Assembly: GCF_028737205.1 (NCBI RefSeq) | Contig: NZ_JAQZAL010000004.1 | Span: forward strand, 229,472 to 293,471 | Reading direction: 5' to 3' | Length of the DNA stretch: 64,000 nt | DNA from: Actinomycetospora lutea | GTDB taxonomy: Bacteria; Actinomycetota; Actinomycetes; Mycobacteriales; Pseudonocardiaceae | Shown here: positions 28,754 through 39,782 of the stretch, piece by piece | How positions within the stretch are numbered: the stretch's first letter is position 1 | Layout: each line of letters starts with the position of its first letter | Notes under the pieces: model-generated | The model's database searches: none | Seen by the model: the letters and a program-made list of their open reading frames with translations, nothing else | Told to the model about the DNA's origin: nothing | Translations under genes and position numbers: made by a program

Positions 28754-31353
28754 CCCAGGCCCCGGAGCGGACCTCGGACCAGGACGACCTCCCGCCCGTG
28801 CCCGAGGGGCACGTGCGGCTGACCATCGACGACCGGATCGTCGACGCCCCGCAGGGCGAGCTGCTCATCCGCACGTGCGAGCGGCTCGGCATCGTGGTGC
28901 CGCGCTTCTGCGACCACCCCCTGCTCGACCCGGCCGGCGCCTGCCGCCAGTGCCTGGTCGAGGTGGAGATGGGCGGGCGCAAGATGCCCAAGCCGCAGGC
29001 CAGCTGCACGATGACCGTCGCGCAGGACATGGTCGTCAACACCCAGATGACCTCCGCGGTCGCCGACAAGGCGCAGCAGGGCGTCATGGAGCTGCTGCTC
29101 ATCAACCACCCGCTCGATTGCCCGATCTGCGACAAGGGCGGCGAGTGCCCCCTGCAGAACCAGGCGATGTCGTCGGGGCGGGCGGAGTCGCGGTTCGTCG
29201 AGGAGAAGCGGACGTTCGCCAAGCCGCTGCCCATCTCCGACGAGGTGCTGCTCGACCGCGAGCGCTGCGTGCTCTGCCAGCGCTGCACCCGGTTCTCTCG
29301 CCAGATCGCGGGGGACCAGTTCATCGAGCTGCTCGAGCGCGGCGCGCACCAGCAGATCGGCACCGAGGAGACCGCCTTCGGCGAGGGCGAGGACTTCCAG
29401 TCCTACTTCTCCGGCAACACCATCCAGATCTGCCCGGTGGGCGCGCTGACCTCGGCGTCCTACCGCTTCCGCTCGCGGCCGTTCGACCTCGTGTCGACCC
29501 CGGGCGTCTCCGAGCACGACGCGTCGGGGGCCTCGGTCCGCCGCGACTGGCGCCGCGGGACGGTGACCCGCGTGCTGGCGGGCGACGATCCCGAGGTCAA
29601 CGAGGAGTGGATCGACGACAAGACCCGGTTCGCGTTCCGCTACACCCAGGCCGCCGACCGCCTCCTGCGCCCGATGGTGCGCGGCGACGACGGCGAGCTG
29701 ACCGAGACCTCGTGGACCGAGGCGCTCGAGCGCGCGGCGCAGCTGCTGGTCGCCGCCCGCGACGGGCAGGGTCCCGAGGACGAGGACGGCCACCGCAAGC
29801 AGGGCGTCGGCGTGCTGCCCGGCGGGCGCGTGACCGTCGAGGACGGCTACGCCTACGCCAAGTTCGCCCGCCTCGCGCTGCGCACCAACGACGTCGACGC
29901 CCGGGCGCGCGTGGGCTCGGACGAGGAGCTGGACTTCCTCGGTACCCGGGTCGCGGGCACCGGGCCCGACCACGTCTCCTTCGGCGCGCTCGAGGAGGCG
30001 CCCGCGGTGCTGTGCGTGGCGCTCGAGCCGGAGGAGGAGGCGCCGATCGTCTTCCTGCGGCTGCGCAAGGCCGCGCGGACGGGGACCGCGGTGCACCACC
30101 TCTCGCAGTGGTCGACGCCGGCCGTGGTGAAGACCGGCGGTCGCCTGGTCCGCTGCGCGCCGGGTGACGAGGTGGCGGCGCTCGGCACGCTGCCCGACGC
30201 CGTCGCCGCGGGGCTCGCGCAGCCCGGCGCGGTGGTGCTCGTCGGCGAGCGGGCCGCCGAGGTGCCCGGGCTCTACGCCGCGGTCGCCGACCTCGGCGCG
30301 CGGACCGGCGCGAAGGTCGCCTGGATCCCGCGGCGGGCCGGCGAGCGGGGTGCGCTCGACGCCGGCGCCCTGCCGACCGTGCTGCCCGGCGGCGCGCCCG
30401 TCGCCGACGCCGGGGCCCGCGCGGCGCTGGCGTCGTCGTGGGGCCTCCCCGACGCGGCCGGGCTGCCCGCCGACGCCGGGCGCGACCTCGGCGAGATCCT
30501 GCGGGCCACGGCCGACGGCGAGCTCGCCGGGCTGGTCGTCGGCGGTGTCGCCCTCGACGACCTGCCCGACCCGGACCTCGCCCGCCGCGCCCTCGAGGCC
30601 GCCGACGTCGTCGTGTCCCTCGAACAGCGCCGCAGCGAGGTCACCGACCGCGCGGACGTGGTGCTGCCGGTGGCGCCGGTGATCAACAAGGCGGGGTCCT
30701 TCCGCAACTGGGAGGGCCGCGACCGGCACTTCACCACCACCATCGACCCGTCCGGCGGCTCGGCGGGCCGGGTCGGCGGCACGGCGGCGACGACCCTGCC
30801 CGACTGCCGGGTGCTCGACACCCTGGCCGTCGAGATGGACGTCGACCTCTTCACCCAGACCCCGCAGGCCACCGCCGCCGAGTTCGCCCGCGTCGCCGAC
30901 GCCCTCGCCGGTCACCGCACCCGCGACGCGGCGAACGCCCTGTTCGCGGCGTCCCGGCGTTCGGCGTCGCCGCCCGCGGAGGAGCAGCACGTCGAGACGC
31001 ACGCCCCGGCCCTGCGCCTCGCCACGTGGCGCCAGTTGCTCGACGGCGGCGCGCTGATGGCCGGCGAGCCGGAGCTCGCGGGCACCGCCCGCCCGCCGAA
31101 GTTCCGGGTCTCGACGCAGACGGCCCTGCGCCTCGGCATCGCGCAGGACGACCCCGCCGAGCTCGAGGGGCCGCGCGGGTCGCTGATCCTCCCGGTCGAG
31201 ATCGCCGACCTGCCCGACGACGTGGTGTGGGCCCCGGCGCGGGTCCCGCACCCCGACGGCAGGGTCGTCACCCTCGCCGGGCTCGGCCTCGCCCACGGCG
31301 GCCCCGCCCGGCTGACCGGCGGGAGCCGGGCCTCGGAGAGGAGCTCCTCGTGA
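28750..31353 (+). CDS. nuoG: NADH-quinone oxidoreductase subunit G, N7 cluster ligands lost
   Basis: 867 aa. The N-terminal iron-sulfur part is intact: [2Fe-2S] ligands in VPRFCDHP and [10 protein letters not shown], the [19 protein letters not shown] cluster site and [12 protein letters not shown] ... ICPVGAL. A molybdopterin-oxidoreductase-like domain follows. At the N7 motif (CxxCxxxCx27C in E. coli) this protein has S254, D257, A261 and D289 (SEHDASGA and IDDKTRF), so the spacing is kept but every ligand is lost. The C-terminal half is Ala-rich. GTGA/ATGA overlaps join it to nuoF and nuoH. Confidence 0.96.
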
Positions 31354-32666
31354 ATCCGGTCCCCCCGCCGGGCTACATGCAGTCGCTGATCGCGGACGAC
31401 CCGTTCTGGCTGACGGCGGTCAAGGTCCTCGTGATCTTCGTGCTGCTCATGCTGATCACGCTGTTCATGATCTGGTTCGAGCGCCGGGTCGTGGGCCGCA
31501 TGCAGCAGCGCCCGGGCCCGAACTGGAACGGCCCGTTCGGGCTGCTCCAGAGCCTCGCCGACGGGCTCAAGCTCGCGTTCAAGGAGGACATCCGCCCGGT
31601 CCTCGCGGACAAGGCGGTGTTCTTCATCGCGCCGGTGCTCTCGGTGGTGCCGGCGTTCGTCGCGTGGTCGGTGATCCCGCTCGGCCCCGAGGTCTCGATC
31701 TTCGGTGAGCAGACCGCCCTGCAGCTGACCGACCTGCCCGTCGGCGTGCTGGTCGTGCTGGCCTGCTCGTCGATCGGCGTCTACGGCATCGTGCTCGCGG
31801 GCTGGGCGTCGGGCTCGCCCTACCCGCTGCTCGGCAGCCTGCGCAGCGCCGCCCAGGTGATCTCCTACGAGCTCGCGCTCGGCCTGTCGATCATCGCCGT
31901 GGTGCTCTACGCCGGCTCGCTCTCGACCGCGGACATCGTCGCGGCGCAGTCGACCGGCTGGTACGTGTGGCTGCTCCCGGTCAGCTTCGTGATCTTCGCG
32001 GTGTCGATGGTCGGCGAGACCAACCGCGCGCCGTTCGACCTCCCCGAGGCCGAGTCCGAGCTGGTCGGCGGCTTCCACACCGAGTACTCGTCGCTGAAGT
32101 TCGCCCTGTTCTTCCTCGCCGAGTACGTCAACATGGTCACCCTGTCCGCGGTGGCCACCACGCTGTTCCTCGGCGGCTGGATGGCCCCGTGGCCGCTGTC
32201 GCTGATCCCGGGTGTGAACGAGGGCTGGTGGCCCCTGCTCTGGTTCTTCGGCAAGACGCTGGCGTTCCTGTTCGTCTACGTCTGGCTGCGCGGCACGCTG
32301 CCGCGCCAGCGCTACGACCAGTTCATGAGCCTCGGCTGGAAGCTCCTCATCCCGGTCAGCCTGGTCTGGCTGATGCTCGTCGCGACGTTGCGGGTGCTGC
32401 GCTCCGAGCTCACGACCGGCCAGATCCTGCTGGTCGGCGGCATCGCGCTGGTGGTGCTCGTCGGCGCGGCGCTGCTGATCCCGGACCAGGCACCCCCCGA
32501 GGAGGACAAGGAACCGCAGGTCATCACCGACTACCCGGTCCCGCCGCTCGACCTCGCCGTCCCGACGACGCCCAAGCGTCGCCGGCGCGCGGTGTCCGCC
32601 GGCCGCGCGGAGGAGAAGGACAGCGAGACGGTGGGCGCAGGAACGAGCGCGGAAGGAGACCGCTGA
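31350..32666 (+). CDS. nuoH: NADH-quinone oxidoreductase subunit H
   Basis: 438 aa membrane subunit at the quinone entrance. Conserved stretches include [20 protein letters not shown] and [20 protein letters not shown]. About eight helices are visible, with a basic, charged C-terminal tail of about 50 residues. GTG 31350 overlaps nuoG; GAGAGGAGC lies upstream. Confidence 0.97.
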   Translation: MNPVPPPGYMQSLIADDPFWLTAVKVLVIFVLLMLITLFMIWFERRVVGRMQQRPGPNWNGPFGLLQSLADGLKLAFKEDIRPVLADKAVFFIAPVLSVVPAFVAWSVIPLGPEVSIFGEQTALQLTDLPVGVLVVLACSSIGVYGIVLAGWASGSPYPLLGSLRSAAQVISYELALGLSIIAVVLYAGSLSTADIVAAQSTGWYVWLLPVSFVIFAVSMVGETNRAPFDLPEAESELVGGFHTEYSSLKFALFFLAEYVNMVTLSAVATTLFLGGWMAPWPLSLIPGVNEGWWPLLWFFGKTLAFLFVYVWLRGTLPRQRYDQFMSLGWKLLIPVSLVWLMLVATLRVLRSELTTGQILLVGGIALVVLVGAALLIPDQAPPEEDKEPQVITDYPVPPLDLAVPTTPKRRRRAVSAGRAEEKDSETVGAGTSAEGDR

Positions 32667-33304
32667 TGGGCATGTTCGACGGCGTCGCCGGGTTCGGCGT
32701 CACCTTCTCGACGATGTTCCGCAAGGTCGTCACCGAGGACTACCCCCGGGTGAAGAAGGTGACCGCCCCGCGCTACCACGGGCGGCACCAGCTCAACCGG
32801 CACCCGGACGGCCTCGAGAAGTGCGTCGGCTGCGAGCTGTGCGCCTGGGCATGCCCGGCCGACGCGATCTACGTCGAGGGCGGCGACAACACCGACGAGG
32901 AGCGCTACTCGCCCGGGGAGCGCTACGGCGCGATCTACCAGATCAACTACCTGCGCTGCATCGGCTGCGGCCTGTGCATCGAGGCGTGCCCGACGCGCTC
33001 GCTGACGATGACCAACGAGTACGAGCTCGCCGACGACGACCGCCAGGACCTGATCTACGACAAGGAGCGCCTCCTCGCCCCGCTGCTGCCGGGCATGGAG
33101 CAGCCGCCCCACCCGATGCGTCTCGGCGAGGACGAGCAGGACTACTACGTGCAGGGCCCGGAGATGGCGCGGCGCCCCGACGTGCAGGACCAGGTCCGCG
33201 AGGAGGTCCCGATGGTGCCGCCGCGCGAGCCGGCGCCGCAGGACGGGGTCTCGGGCACGGCCGTGGAGCAGAGCTCGGTCACCTCCACCGGGGAGAAGCG
33301 GTGA
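32666..33304 (+). CDS. nuoI: NADH-quinone oxidoreductase subunit I
   Basis: 212 aa, 8Fe ferredoxin-like subunit holding N6a and N6b. Ligands are C53, C56, C59, C63 ([17 protein letters not shown]) and C98, C101, C104, C108 ([17 protein letters not shown]). ATG 32666 overlaps the nuoH stop by 1 nt and has GGAAGGAG upstream; a second ATG two codons later is possible. The C-terminal ~40 residues are a Pro/Glu-rich tail. Confidence 0.97.
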   Translation: MGMFDGVAGFGVTFSTMFRKVVTEDYPRVKKVTAPRYHGRHQLNRHPDGLEKCVGCELCAWACPADAIYVEGGDNTDEERYSPGERYGAIYQINYLRCIGCGLCIEACPTRSLTMTNEYELADDDRQDLIYDKERLLAPLLPGMEQPPHPMRLGEDEQDYYVQGPEMARRPDVQDQVREEVPMVPPREPAPQDGVSGTAVEQSSVTSTGEKR

Positions 33305-34215
33305 ACGCCCTGCTGGCCGCCGCGCCCGTGACGGGCGGCGGGGAGATGAGCACCGGCGAGTCGGTGGCCTTCTGGATCCTCGGCCCGGTCGCGCTCGCCG
33401 GCGGCCTCGGCATGATCTTCTCGCGGAACGCCGTGCACTCGGCGCTCTGGCTCGTGATGACGATGCTCTCGCTGGGCGTGCTCTACATGGTCCAGCAGGC
33501 GCCGTTCCTCGGCTTCACGCAGATCATCGTCTACACCGGCGCGATCATGATGCTGTTCGTGTTCGTGCTGATGATGGTCGGGCGCGACGCGTCGGACTCC
33601 GTGGTCGAGGTGCTCCGCGGCCAGCGACTGGCCGCTGCGGTCCTCGGCGTCGGGCTGGGCGGGCTCGCGGTGGCCGCGGTCGCCGAGACGCTCACGGCCG
33701 TCGGGCCGGTGGGGCTCGGCCCGTCCTACGGCCCCGAGGCCCGCGGCAACGTCCAGGCGCTCGGCACGAGCATCTTCCGCGACTACCTGCTGCCCTTCGA
33801 GCTGACCTCGGCGCTGCTCATCACGGCCGCGGTCGGCGCCATGGTCTACACGTTCGCCGGCCAGGCCCGCCGCAAGCAGGCCAGCCAGCGCGAGCGGGTC
33901 ACCGAGCGCCTCCGCGGCCCGCTGTCGGGCTACGGCTCGCGCTCGGGCCCCGGCGTCTTCGCGACCGCCGACTCTGTCGCCACGCCCGCGCTGCTGCCCG
34001 ACGGCTCGGTCGCCCCGGCCTCGCTGTCGCGGATCATCGAGGCGACCCGGCGGGAGCGGCTCGACGCCGACATCGCCGACGTGCAGTCCGACAGCGGTCC
34101 CGCCGGCGAGGTCGACGCGCGGGCCCTGCGCGGTGGGGACGGCGACGGTCACGGCGCCGGCAGCACCCACGACCGCCTCAGCGAGGGCGAGCACGAGGGT
34201 GAGGGAGCCCGATGA
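33301..34215 (+). CDS. nuoJ: NADH-quinone oxidoreductase subunit J
   Basis: 304 aa. The five-helix NuoJ core is in the first ~190 residues ([40 protein letters not shown]). A hydrophilic tail of about 110 residues, ending in His/Gly/Asp-rich sequence, is lineage-specific. GTGA overlap with nuoI and ATGA overlap with nuoK. Confidence 0.96.
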   Translation: MNALLAAAPVTGGGEMSTGESVAFWILGPVALAGGLGMIFSRNAVHSALWLVMTMLSLGVLYMVQQAPFLGFTQIIVYTGAIMMLFVFVLMMVGRDASDSVVEVLRGQRLAAAVLGVGLGGLAVAAVAETLTAVGPVGLGPSYGPEARGNVQALGTSIFRDYLLPFELTSALLITAAVGAMVYTFAGQARRKQASQRERVTERLRGPLSGYGSRSGPGVFATADSVATPALLPDGSVAPASLSRIIEATRRERLDADIADVQSDSGPAGEVDARALRGGDGDGHGAGSTHDRLSEGEHEGEGAR

Positions 34216-34511
34216 GCCCCACGATCTACCTTCTGCTCTCCGCGCTGCTGTTCGCGATCGGCGCGGTGGGCGTGCTGGTGCGCCGCAACGCGATCGTCGT
34301 GTTCATGTGCATCGAGCTCATGCTCAACGCCGTGAACCTGACGCTCGTCACGTTCTCCCGCATCAACGGGTCGCTCGGCGGTCAGATCATGGCCTTCTTC
34401 GTCATGGTCGTCGCCGCGGCCGAGGTCGTCGTCGGCCTCTCGATCATCATGGCCATCTTCCGCACGCGCCGGACGACCTCGGTCGACGACGCCAACCTGC
34501 TCAAGTACTAA
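34212..34511 (+). CDS. nuoK: NADH-quinone oxidoreductase subunit K
   Basis: 99 aa, three helices. The second helix has the conserved Glu in [20 protein letters not shown], and the third has [18 protein letters not shown], both part of the proton path. Starts on a 4-nt overlap with nuoJ. Confidence 0.97.
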   Translation: MSPTIYLLLSALLFAIGAVGVLVRRNAIVVFMCIELMLNAVNLTLVTFSRINGSLGGQIMAFFVMVVAAAEVVVGLSIIMAIFRTRRTTSVDDANLLKY

Positions 34512-34526
34512 GGGGGTCCGAGAGAC

Positions 34527-36527
34527 GTGTCGCCTCTGTTGGCCGCCGCCCCGCTCCCCCCGGTGCTCCCCGCCGAGGGCGCCGCGGGCGCGGCCTGGCT
34601 CCTCGTCGCGCTGCCGGCGCTGGGTGCGCTCGTGCTGTTCGTCGGGGGCCGTCGCACCGACCGCTGGGGTCACGTCCTCGGCGTCGCCACCGTGGTGGCG
34701 TCGTTCGTGGTCGCCGCCGTCCTCTTCGCCGGGTCGCTCGGTCTGCCCGCCGAGGAGCGCGTCCGCGACCTCGGGCTCTACGAGTGGATCGCCGTCGGCT
34801 CGCTCGACGTCGAGTTCGGGCTGCGGATCGACCCGCTGTCGCTGACGTTCGCGCTGCTCATCACCGGTGTCGGTTCGCTGATCCACATCTACTCCGTGGG
34901 CTACATGTCCCACGACCCGGACCGGCGCAAGTTCTTCGCCCAGCTCAACCTGTTCGTCGCGGCGATGCTCGTGCTCGTCCTCGGCAACGGGTTCGTGACG
35001 CTCTACCTCGGCTGGGAGGGCGTCGGCCTCGCGTCCTACCTGCTCATCGGCTTCTACACGGGACGCCGGTCGGCGGGCAGCGCGGCCAAGAAGGCGTTCC
35101 TCATGAACCGCGTCGGTGACGTGGGGCTCGCGCTGGCGATCTTCCTGCTGTTCGTCGAGCTGGGCACCACGCAGTACGCCGAGGTGTTCGCCCGCGCCGG
35201 GGAGATCTCGCCCGGCGCGCTGACCGCGATCACGCTGCTCCTGCTGCTCGGCGCCTGCGGCAAGTCGGGCCAGTTCCCGCTGCAGGCCTGGCTCCCCGAC
35301 GCCATGGAGGGCCCGACCCCGGTGTCGGCGCTCATCCACGCCGCCACGATGGTCACCGCCGGCGTCTACCTCATCGCCCGCGCGAACCCGCTGTACGACC
35401 TGGCACCGGTGGGCCAGCTCGTGGTGACGATCATCGGCGCGATCACGCTGGTGCTCGGCGCGATCATCGGGTGCGCCTACGACGACATCAAGAAGGTGCT
35501 CGCGTACTCCACGGTCAGCCAGATCGGCTACATGATGCTGGCCGTCGGGCTCGGCCCCGTCGGCTACGCCGCGGCGCTGGCGCACCTGCTCGCCCACGGC
35601 TTCTTCAAGGCCGGGCTGTTCCTCGGGGCCGGCTCGGTGATGCACGGCATGGCCGACGAGACCGACATGCGCCGCTTCGGCGGGCTGTGGCGCCACATGC
35701 CGGTGACGTTCTGGACGTTCACCGCCGGGTACCTGGCCCTGATCGGCTTCCCGTTCCTCTCGGGCTTCTACACGAAGGACCTCATCATCGAGGCGTCGCT
35801 GACCGCGGGCCCGGTGGCCGGCTGGATCTTCGCGATCGCCACCCTCGGCGCCGCCGGGCTGACCGCGTTCTACATGACGCGCCTGATGCTCATGACGTTC
35901 TTCGGGCCGGAGCGCTGGAAGGACCTGCACCCGCGGCGCGTCGACGGCGCCGATCTCGAGGACCCGCCCGAGCACTACCACCCGCACGAGTCGGTCGCGT
36001 CGATGACGGCGCCGATGGTGCTGCTGGCGATCGGCTCGGTGGGCGCCGGGGCGTTCCTCGTCGGGGGCGAGCGTCTGGGCCGCTACCTGGAGGCCTCGCT
36101 CGGCGCGCCGGTCGACCCCCACGACCTGCCGGCGGCCTTCCCGGTCGGGCTGGTCCCCTACGTCGCGACGGTGATGATGCTCGCCGGCGCCGGCCTCGCC
36201 TACGTGCTGATCGGCCGCCGCGAGGTCCCGGTCGAGCGCCCGCAGCGGGTGAGCCTGCCCGTGCGGGCCGCCCGGGCCGACCTGTTCGCCAACACCATCA
36301 ACGAGGGCGTCATCGCCCGCCCGGGCATCTGGCTCTCGCGGGCGCTGGTCTACCTCGACAACCGCGGCGTCGACGGGGCGGTCAACGGCATCGCCGCCCT
36401 GCTGGGCGGCACGTCGGGCCGGCTGCGCCGCACGCAGACCGGCTTCGTCCGCTCCTACGCCCTGACCATCCTCGGAGGCTCCGTCGTGCTCGTCGCGGCC
36501 CTGCTGGTCGTGGGCGGCGCCGGATGA
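34527..36527 (+). CDS. nuoL: NADH-quinone oxidoreductase subunit L
   Basis: 666 aa antiporter-like subunit. Conserved sequences are FVTLYLGWEGVGLASYLLIG, FPLQAWLPDAMEGPTPVSAL (key Lys/Pro helix) and KKVLAYSTVSQIGYM. The distal part contains the long lateral-helix region and a last transmembrane helix, LTILGGSVVLVAALLVVGG. GTG 34527 follows GGGGGTCC; the gap after nuoK is 15 nt. Confidence 0.97.
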   Translation: MSPLLAAAPLPPVLPAEGAAGAAWLLVALPALGALVLFVGGRRTDRWGHVLGVATVVASFVVAAVLFAGSLGLPAEERVRDLGLYEWIAVGSLDVEFGLRIDPLSLTFALLITGVGSLIHIYSVGYMSHDPDRRKFFAQLNLFVAAMLVLVLGNGFVTLYLGWEGVGLASYLLIGFYTGRRSAGSAAKKAFLMNRVGDVGLALAIFLLFVELGTTQYAEVFARAGEISPGALTAITLLLLLGACGKSGQFPLQAWLPDAMEGPTPVSALIHAATMVTAGVYLIARANPLYDLAPVGQLVVTIIGAITLVLGAIIGCAYDDIKKVLAYSTVSQIGYMMLAVGLGPVGYAAALAHLLAHGFFKAGLFLGAGSVMHGMADETDMRRFGGLWRHMPVTFWTFTAGYLALIGFPFLSGFYTKDLIIEASLTAGPVAGWIFAIATLGAAGLTAFYMTRLMLMTFFGPERWKDLHPRRVDGADLEDPPEHYHPHESVASMTAPMVLLAIGSVGAGAFLVGGERLGRYLEASLGAPVDPHDLPAAFPVGLVPYVATVMMLAGAGLAYVLIGRREVPVERPQRVSLPVRAARADLFANTINEGVIARPGIWLSRALVYLDNRGVDGAVNGIAALLGGTSGRLRRTQTGFVRSYALTILGGSVVLVAALLVVGGAG

Positions 36528-38143
36528 GCGCGCTGCTGCTGGCCCTGCTGCTGCTCCCGCTGGTCGGCGCCGCCGTCTGCGGCGTGATGGCCACCCGCGA
36601 GGACCTCGAGCGGGCGGCCCGGGTCGTCGGTCTCGGGTTCGCCGCGGTCTCGCTGGTGCTCGTGGCCATCGTCTGGTCGCTCTACAGCACCGCCCCGGAC
36701 GCGCCACGGTTCCAGGGACGCCTCTCCGTCGAGTGGATCCCGGCATTCGGGGTGTCCTTCGCCCTCGGGCTCGATGGCATCGCGCTGACGATGATCGCCC
36801 TGCTGGCCGTGCTGGTGCCGATCGTGCTGGTCTTCGCGGCGGCCGACAAGCTGCCCGCCGGGCGCACCGGCGCAGGGTTCACCGCGCTGATCCTCGCGAC
36901 CCAGGGCGTGCTGGTCGGCGTCTTCGCGGCGACCGACGTGTTCCTGTTCTACGTCCTGTTCGAGGCGATGCTCATCCCGATGTACTTCCTCATCGGGCGC
37001 TTCGGCGGGCCGCGCCGCCAGTACGCCGCGGTGAAGTTCTTCCTCTACTCGTTCCTCGGCGGGCTGATCATGCTCGCGTCGGTGATCGGGCTGTTCGTGG
37101 CGAGCGAGAACCGCCTGGGCGAGGGGACCTTCGACTGGACCGCGCTGCAGGGCATGGCCGCCCAGCTGCCGCTGTCGACCCAGATCCCGCTCTTCCTCGG
37201 GTTCTTCGCCGCGTTCGCGATCAAGGCGCCGCTGGTGCCGTTCCACACGTGGCTGCCCGACGCCGGTGCCGAGGCCCCGATCGCGGGCAGCATCATCCTG
37301 CTCGGCCTGCTGGACAAGGTCGGGACCTTCGGGTTCCTGCGCTACACGCTGCCGCTGTTCCCGGCCGCGTCGCGCGAGCTCGCCCCGCTGGTGCTGACCC
37401 TCGCGGTCATCGGCGTGCTCTACGGCGCGCTGCTGGCCGCCGCGCAGACCGACCTCAAGCGCTTCGTCGCCTACACGTCGATCGCGCACTTCGGCTTCAT
37501 CGCGCTCGGCATCTTCGCGTTCTCGTCGCAGTCGATCGCCGGGTCGGCGCTCTACATGGTCAACCACGGCATCTCGACCGCGATGCTGTTCCTCGTCGTC
37601 GGCCTGCTGATCCGGCGCGGCGGCACGGCGGACCTGACGCAGTACGGCGGCGTCGGGCGGGCCGCCCCGCTGCTGGCCGGCATGTTCCTCGTCGCGGGGC
37701 TGTCGACGATCGCCCTGCCCGGCACGAACTCGTTCATCAGCGAGTTCCTCGTGCTGCTGGGCTCGTTCGCCCGCCAGCCGGCGTTCACGGTGATCGCGAC
37801 CGTCGGCATCGTCTTCGCGGCCCTCTACATGCTCTGGGTCTTCCAGCGCACGATGACCGGCCCGCTGCGCGGCGCGGCCGTCGTCGGGGACGGCCCGGGT
37901 GCGGCGTCGGCGGCGACGTTCACCGACACCGGGGACGACTCGTGGATGCGGCGCACCACCGCCCGCTTCGGTGACCTGACCCGCGGTGAGGTCGCGCTGC
38001 TCACCCCGCTGGTGGCGCTGATCCTCGTGCTCGGCTTCTTCCCCGGTCCCGTTCTCGAGGTCCTCGACCCGACGGTGGCGGCGACCATGAGCGAGGTCGG
38101 CGTGCCCGATCCGGTGACCCCGAACGGAGTGGTGGCGCGATGA
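36524..38143 (+). CDS. nuoM: NADH-quinone oxidoreductase subunit M
   Basis: 539 aa antiporter-like subunit. Conserved parts include FEAMLIPMYFLIGRFGGPRR, KAPLVPFHTWLPDAGAEAPI and DLKRFVAYTSIAHFGFIALG. Overlaps nuoL and nuoN by 4 nt each. Confidence 0.97.
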   Translation: MSALLLALLLLPLVGAAVCGVMATREDLERAARVVGLGFAAVSLVLVAIVWSLYSTAPDAPRFQGRLSVEWIPAFGVSFALGLDGIALTMIALLAVLVPIVLVFAAADKLPAGRTGAGFTALILATQGVLVGVFAATDVFLFYVLFEAMLIPMYFLIGRFGGPRRQYAAVKFFLYSFLGGLIMLASVIGLFVASENRLGEGTFDWTALQGMAAQLPLSTQIPLFLGFFAAFAIKAPLVPFHTWLPDAGAEAPIAGSIILLGLLDKVGTFGFLRYTLPLFPAASRELAPLVLTLAVIGVLYGALLAAAQTDLKRFVAYTSIAHFGFIALGIFAFSSQSIAGSALYMVNHGISTAMLFLVVGLLIRRGGTADLTQYGGVGRAAPLLAGMFLVAGLSTIALPGTNSFISEFLVLLGSFARQPAFTVIATVGIVFAALYMLWVFQRTMTGPLRGAAVVGDGPGAASAATFTDTGDDSWMRRTTARFGDLTRGEVALLTPLVALILVLGFFPGPVLEVLDPTVAATMSEVGVPDPVTPNGVVAR

Positions 38144-39777
38144 GCCCGCTGACGCCCGCGATGCCCTCGGTCGACTACGCCGCGCTCGCGCCGGTGCTGA
38201 TCGTCCTCGGCGGGGCGTGCCTGTCGGTGCTGCTCGAGGCCCTGCTCCCGCTGCGGGTGCGCGGCCGGGTGCAGCTCGGCGTCACGCTCACCGTCGTCGT
38301 CGTGGGTCTCGTGGCCGTGATCGTCCGCGCGACGTCCGGCGCGGCACCGGTGACGACGCTGGCCGGGGCGCTGGCCGTCGACGGCCCGGCGCTGTTCCTC
38401 TGGGGCACGCTGCTCGCCCTCGCGGTGCCGAGCGTGCTGCTGCTCGCCGACCGTTCCGTCGAGCCGGGCGGGGCGTTCGTCGCCGACCCGGTGGCGCTGG
38501 GCGAGGCCGAGGAGCGCGAGCGGGTGGCCGTGGGCGCCCGGTCCGGCGGTGCGACGGCCCGCGCCCGGACCGGCGGGGGCGGCGGCCGGGACGGTGCCCG
38601 CGGCCGCGGGACGCGGGCCCGCGACGTCGTCGAGGGACAGACGGAGATCTTCCCACTGGTCCTGTTCGCGCTCGGCGGCATGCTCGTCTTCTGCGCCGCG
38701 GACGACCTGCTGACGATGTTCATCGCCCTCGAGGTGCTCAGCCTGCCGCTGTACCTGCTCTGCGGCCTGGCCCGGCGCAAGCGGCTGATGAGCCAGGAGT
38801 CGGCGGTCAAGTACTTCCTGCTCGGGGCGTTCTCGTCGGCGTTCTTCCTCTACGGGCTCGCGCTGCTCTACGGCTACGCGGACTCGGTGAAGCTCGCCGA
38901 CATCTCGCAGGCGGCCGCGGGATCGCTGCGCCCGGACTCGCTGCTGTTCGGCGGGCTCGCGCTGCTCGTCGTCGGCCTGATGTTCAAGGCGTCGGTCGGC
39001 CCGTTCCACACGTGGACCCCGGACGTCTACCAGGGCGCGCCGACGTCGGTCACCGCGTTCATGGCCGCCTGCACCAAGGTGGCCGCGTTCGGCGCGATCC
39101 TGCGGGTGTTCACCGTCGCGTTCGGTTCCACGGTGTGGGAGTGGCGCGGGGTGTTGTGGGCCGTCGCCATCGTCTCGATGGTGATCGGCGCGGTGCTCGG
39201 GCTCACCCAGACCGACGTCAAGCGCATGATCGCCTACTCGTCGGTGGCGCACGCCGGCTTCCTGCTGCTCGGGGCGATGGCCATCACGCCGGCCGGGCTC
39301 TCGGCGACGCTGTTCTACCTGCTCGCCTACGGGTTCACGACCGTCGCGCTGTTCGGGCTCGTCTCGCTCGTGCGCGGGCCGGACGGGGAGGCGACGCACC
39401 TGTCGGCGTGGGCGGGGCTCGGGAAGCGCTCGCCGGTGGTCGCGGCCGCGGTGACGTTCCTCATGCTGGCGCTGGCCGGGATCCCGCTGACCAGTGGCTT
39501 CACGGCCAAGTTCGCGGTGTTCTCCGCGGCCCTGGCCGACGGCATGACGCCGCTGGTCATCGTGGCCCTGGTGGTCAGCGCGGTGGCCGCGTTCTTCTAC
39601 CTGCGCCTCATCGTGCTCATGTACTTCTCGGAGCCCGCCGCGGACGGTCCGACCGTCAGCGTGCCTGGCCCGTTCACGACGGTGGCGATCACACTGGGGG
39701 TCGTGGTGACCCTGCTGCTCGGCGTCGTGCCGACCGCCGTCCTCGGATGGGCCGACGGCCTGTCCTTCCTGGGCTGA
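38140..39777 (+). CDS. nuoN: NADH-quinone oxidoreductase subunit N
   Basis: 545 aa antiporter-like subunit. LTMFIALEVLSLPLYLLCGL, FKASVGPFHTWTPDVYQGAP and TDVKRMIAYSSVAHAGFLLL match NuoN. A Gly/Arg-rich hydrophilic insert (about residues 118-168) between early helices is common in actinobacterial NuoN but unusually repetitive here. Last gene of the nuo operon. Confidence 0.97.
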   Translation: MSPLTPAMPSVDYAALAPVLIVLGGACLSVLLEALLPLRVRGRVQLGVTLTVVVVGLVAVIVRATSGAAPVTTLAGALAVDGPALFLWGTLLALAVPSVLLLADRSVEPGGAFVADPVALGEAEERERVAVGARSGGATARARTGGGGGRDGARGRGTRARDVVEGQTEIFPLVLFALGGMLVFCAADDLLTMFIALEVLSLPLYLLCGLARRKRLMSQESAVKYFLLGAFSSAFFLYGLALLYGYADSVKLADISQAAAGSLRPDSLLFGGLALLVVGLMFKASVGPFHTWTPDVYQGAPTSVTAFMAACTKVAAFGAILRVFTVAFGSTVWEWRGVLWAVAIVSMVIGAVLGLTQTDVKRMIAYSSVAHAGFLLLGAMAITPAGLSATLFYLLAYGFTTVALFGLVSLVRGPDGEATHLSAWAGLGKRSPVVAAAVTFLMLALAGIPLTSGFTAKFAVFSAALADGMTPLVIVALVVSAVAAFFYLRLIVLMYFSEPAADGPTVSVPGPFTTVAITLGVVVTLLLGVVPTAVLGWADGLSFLG

Positions 39778-39782
39778 GGCCC

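Noticed and set aside
31280..31353. Third copy of the 30-nt intragenic repeat at the end of nuoG (RASERSSS)
   Set aside because: Only the peptide SERSS is similar; the DNA identity is too low to count as a copy.
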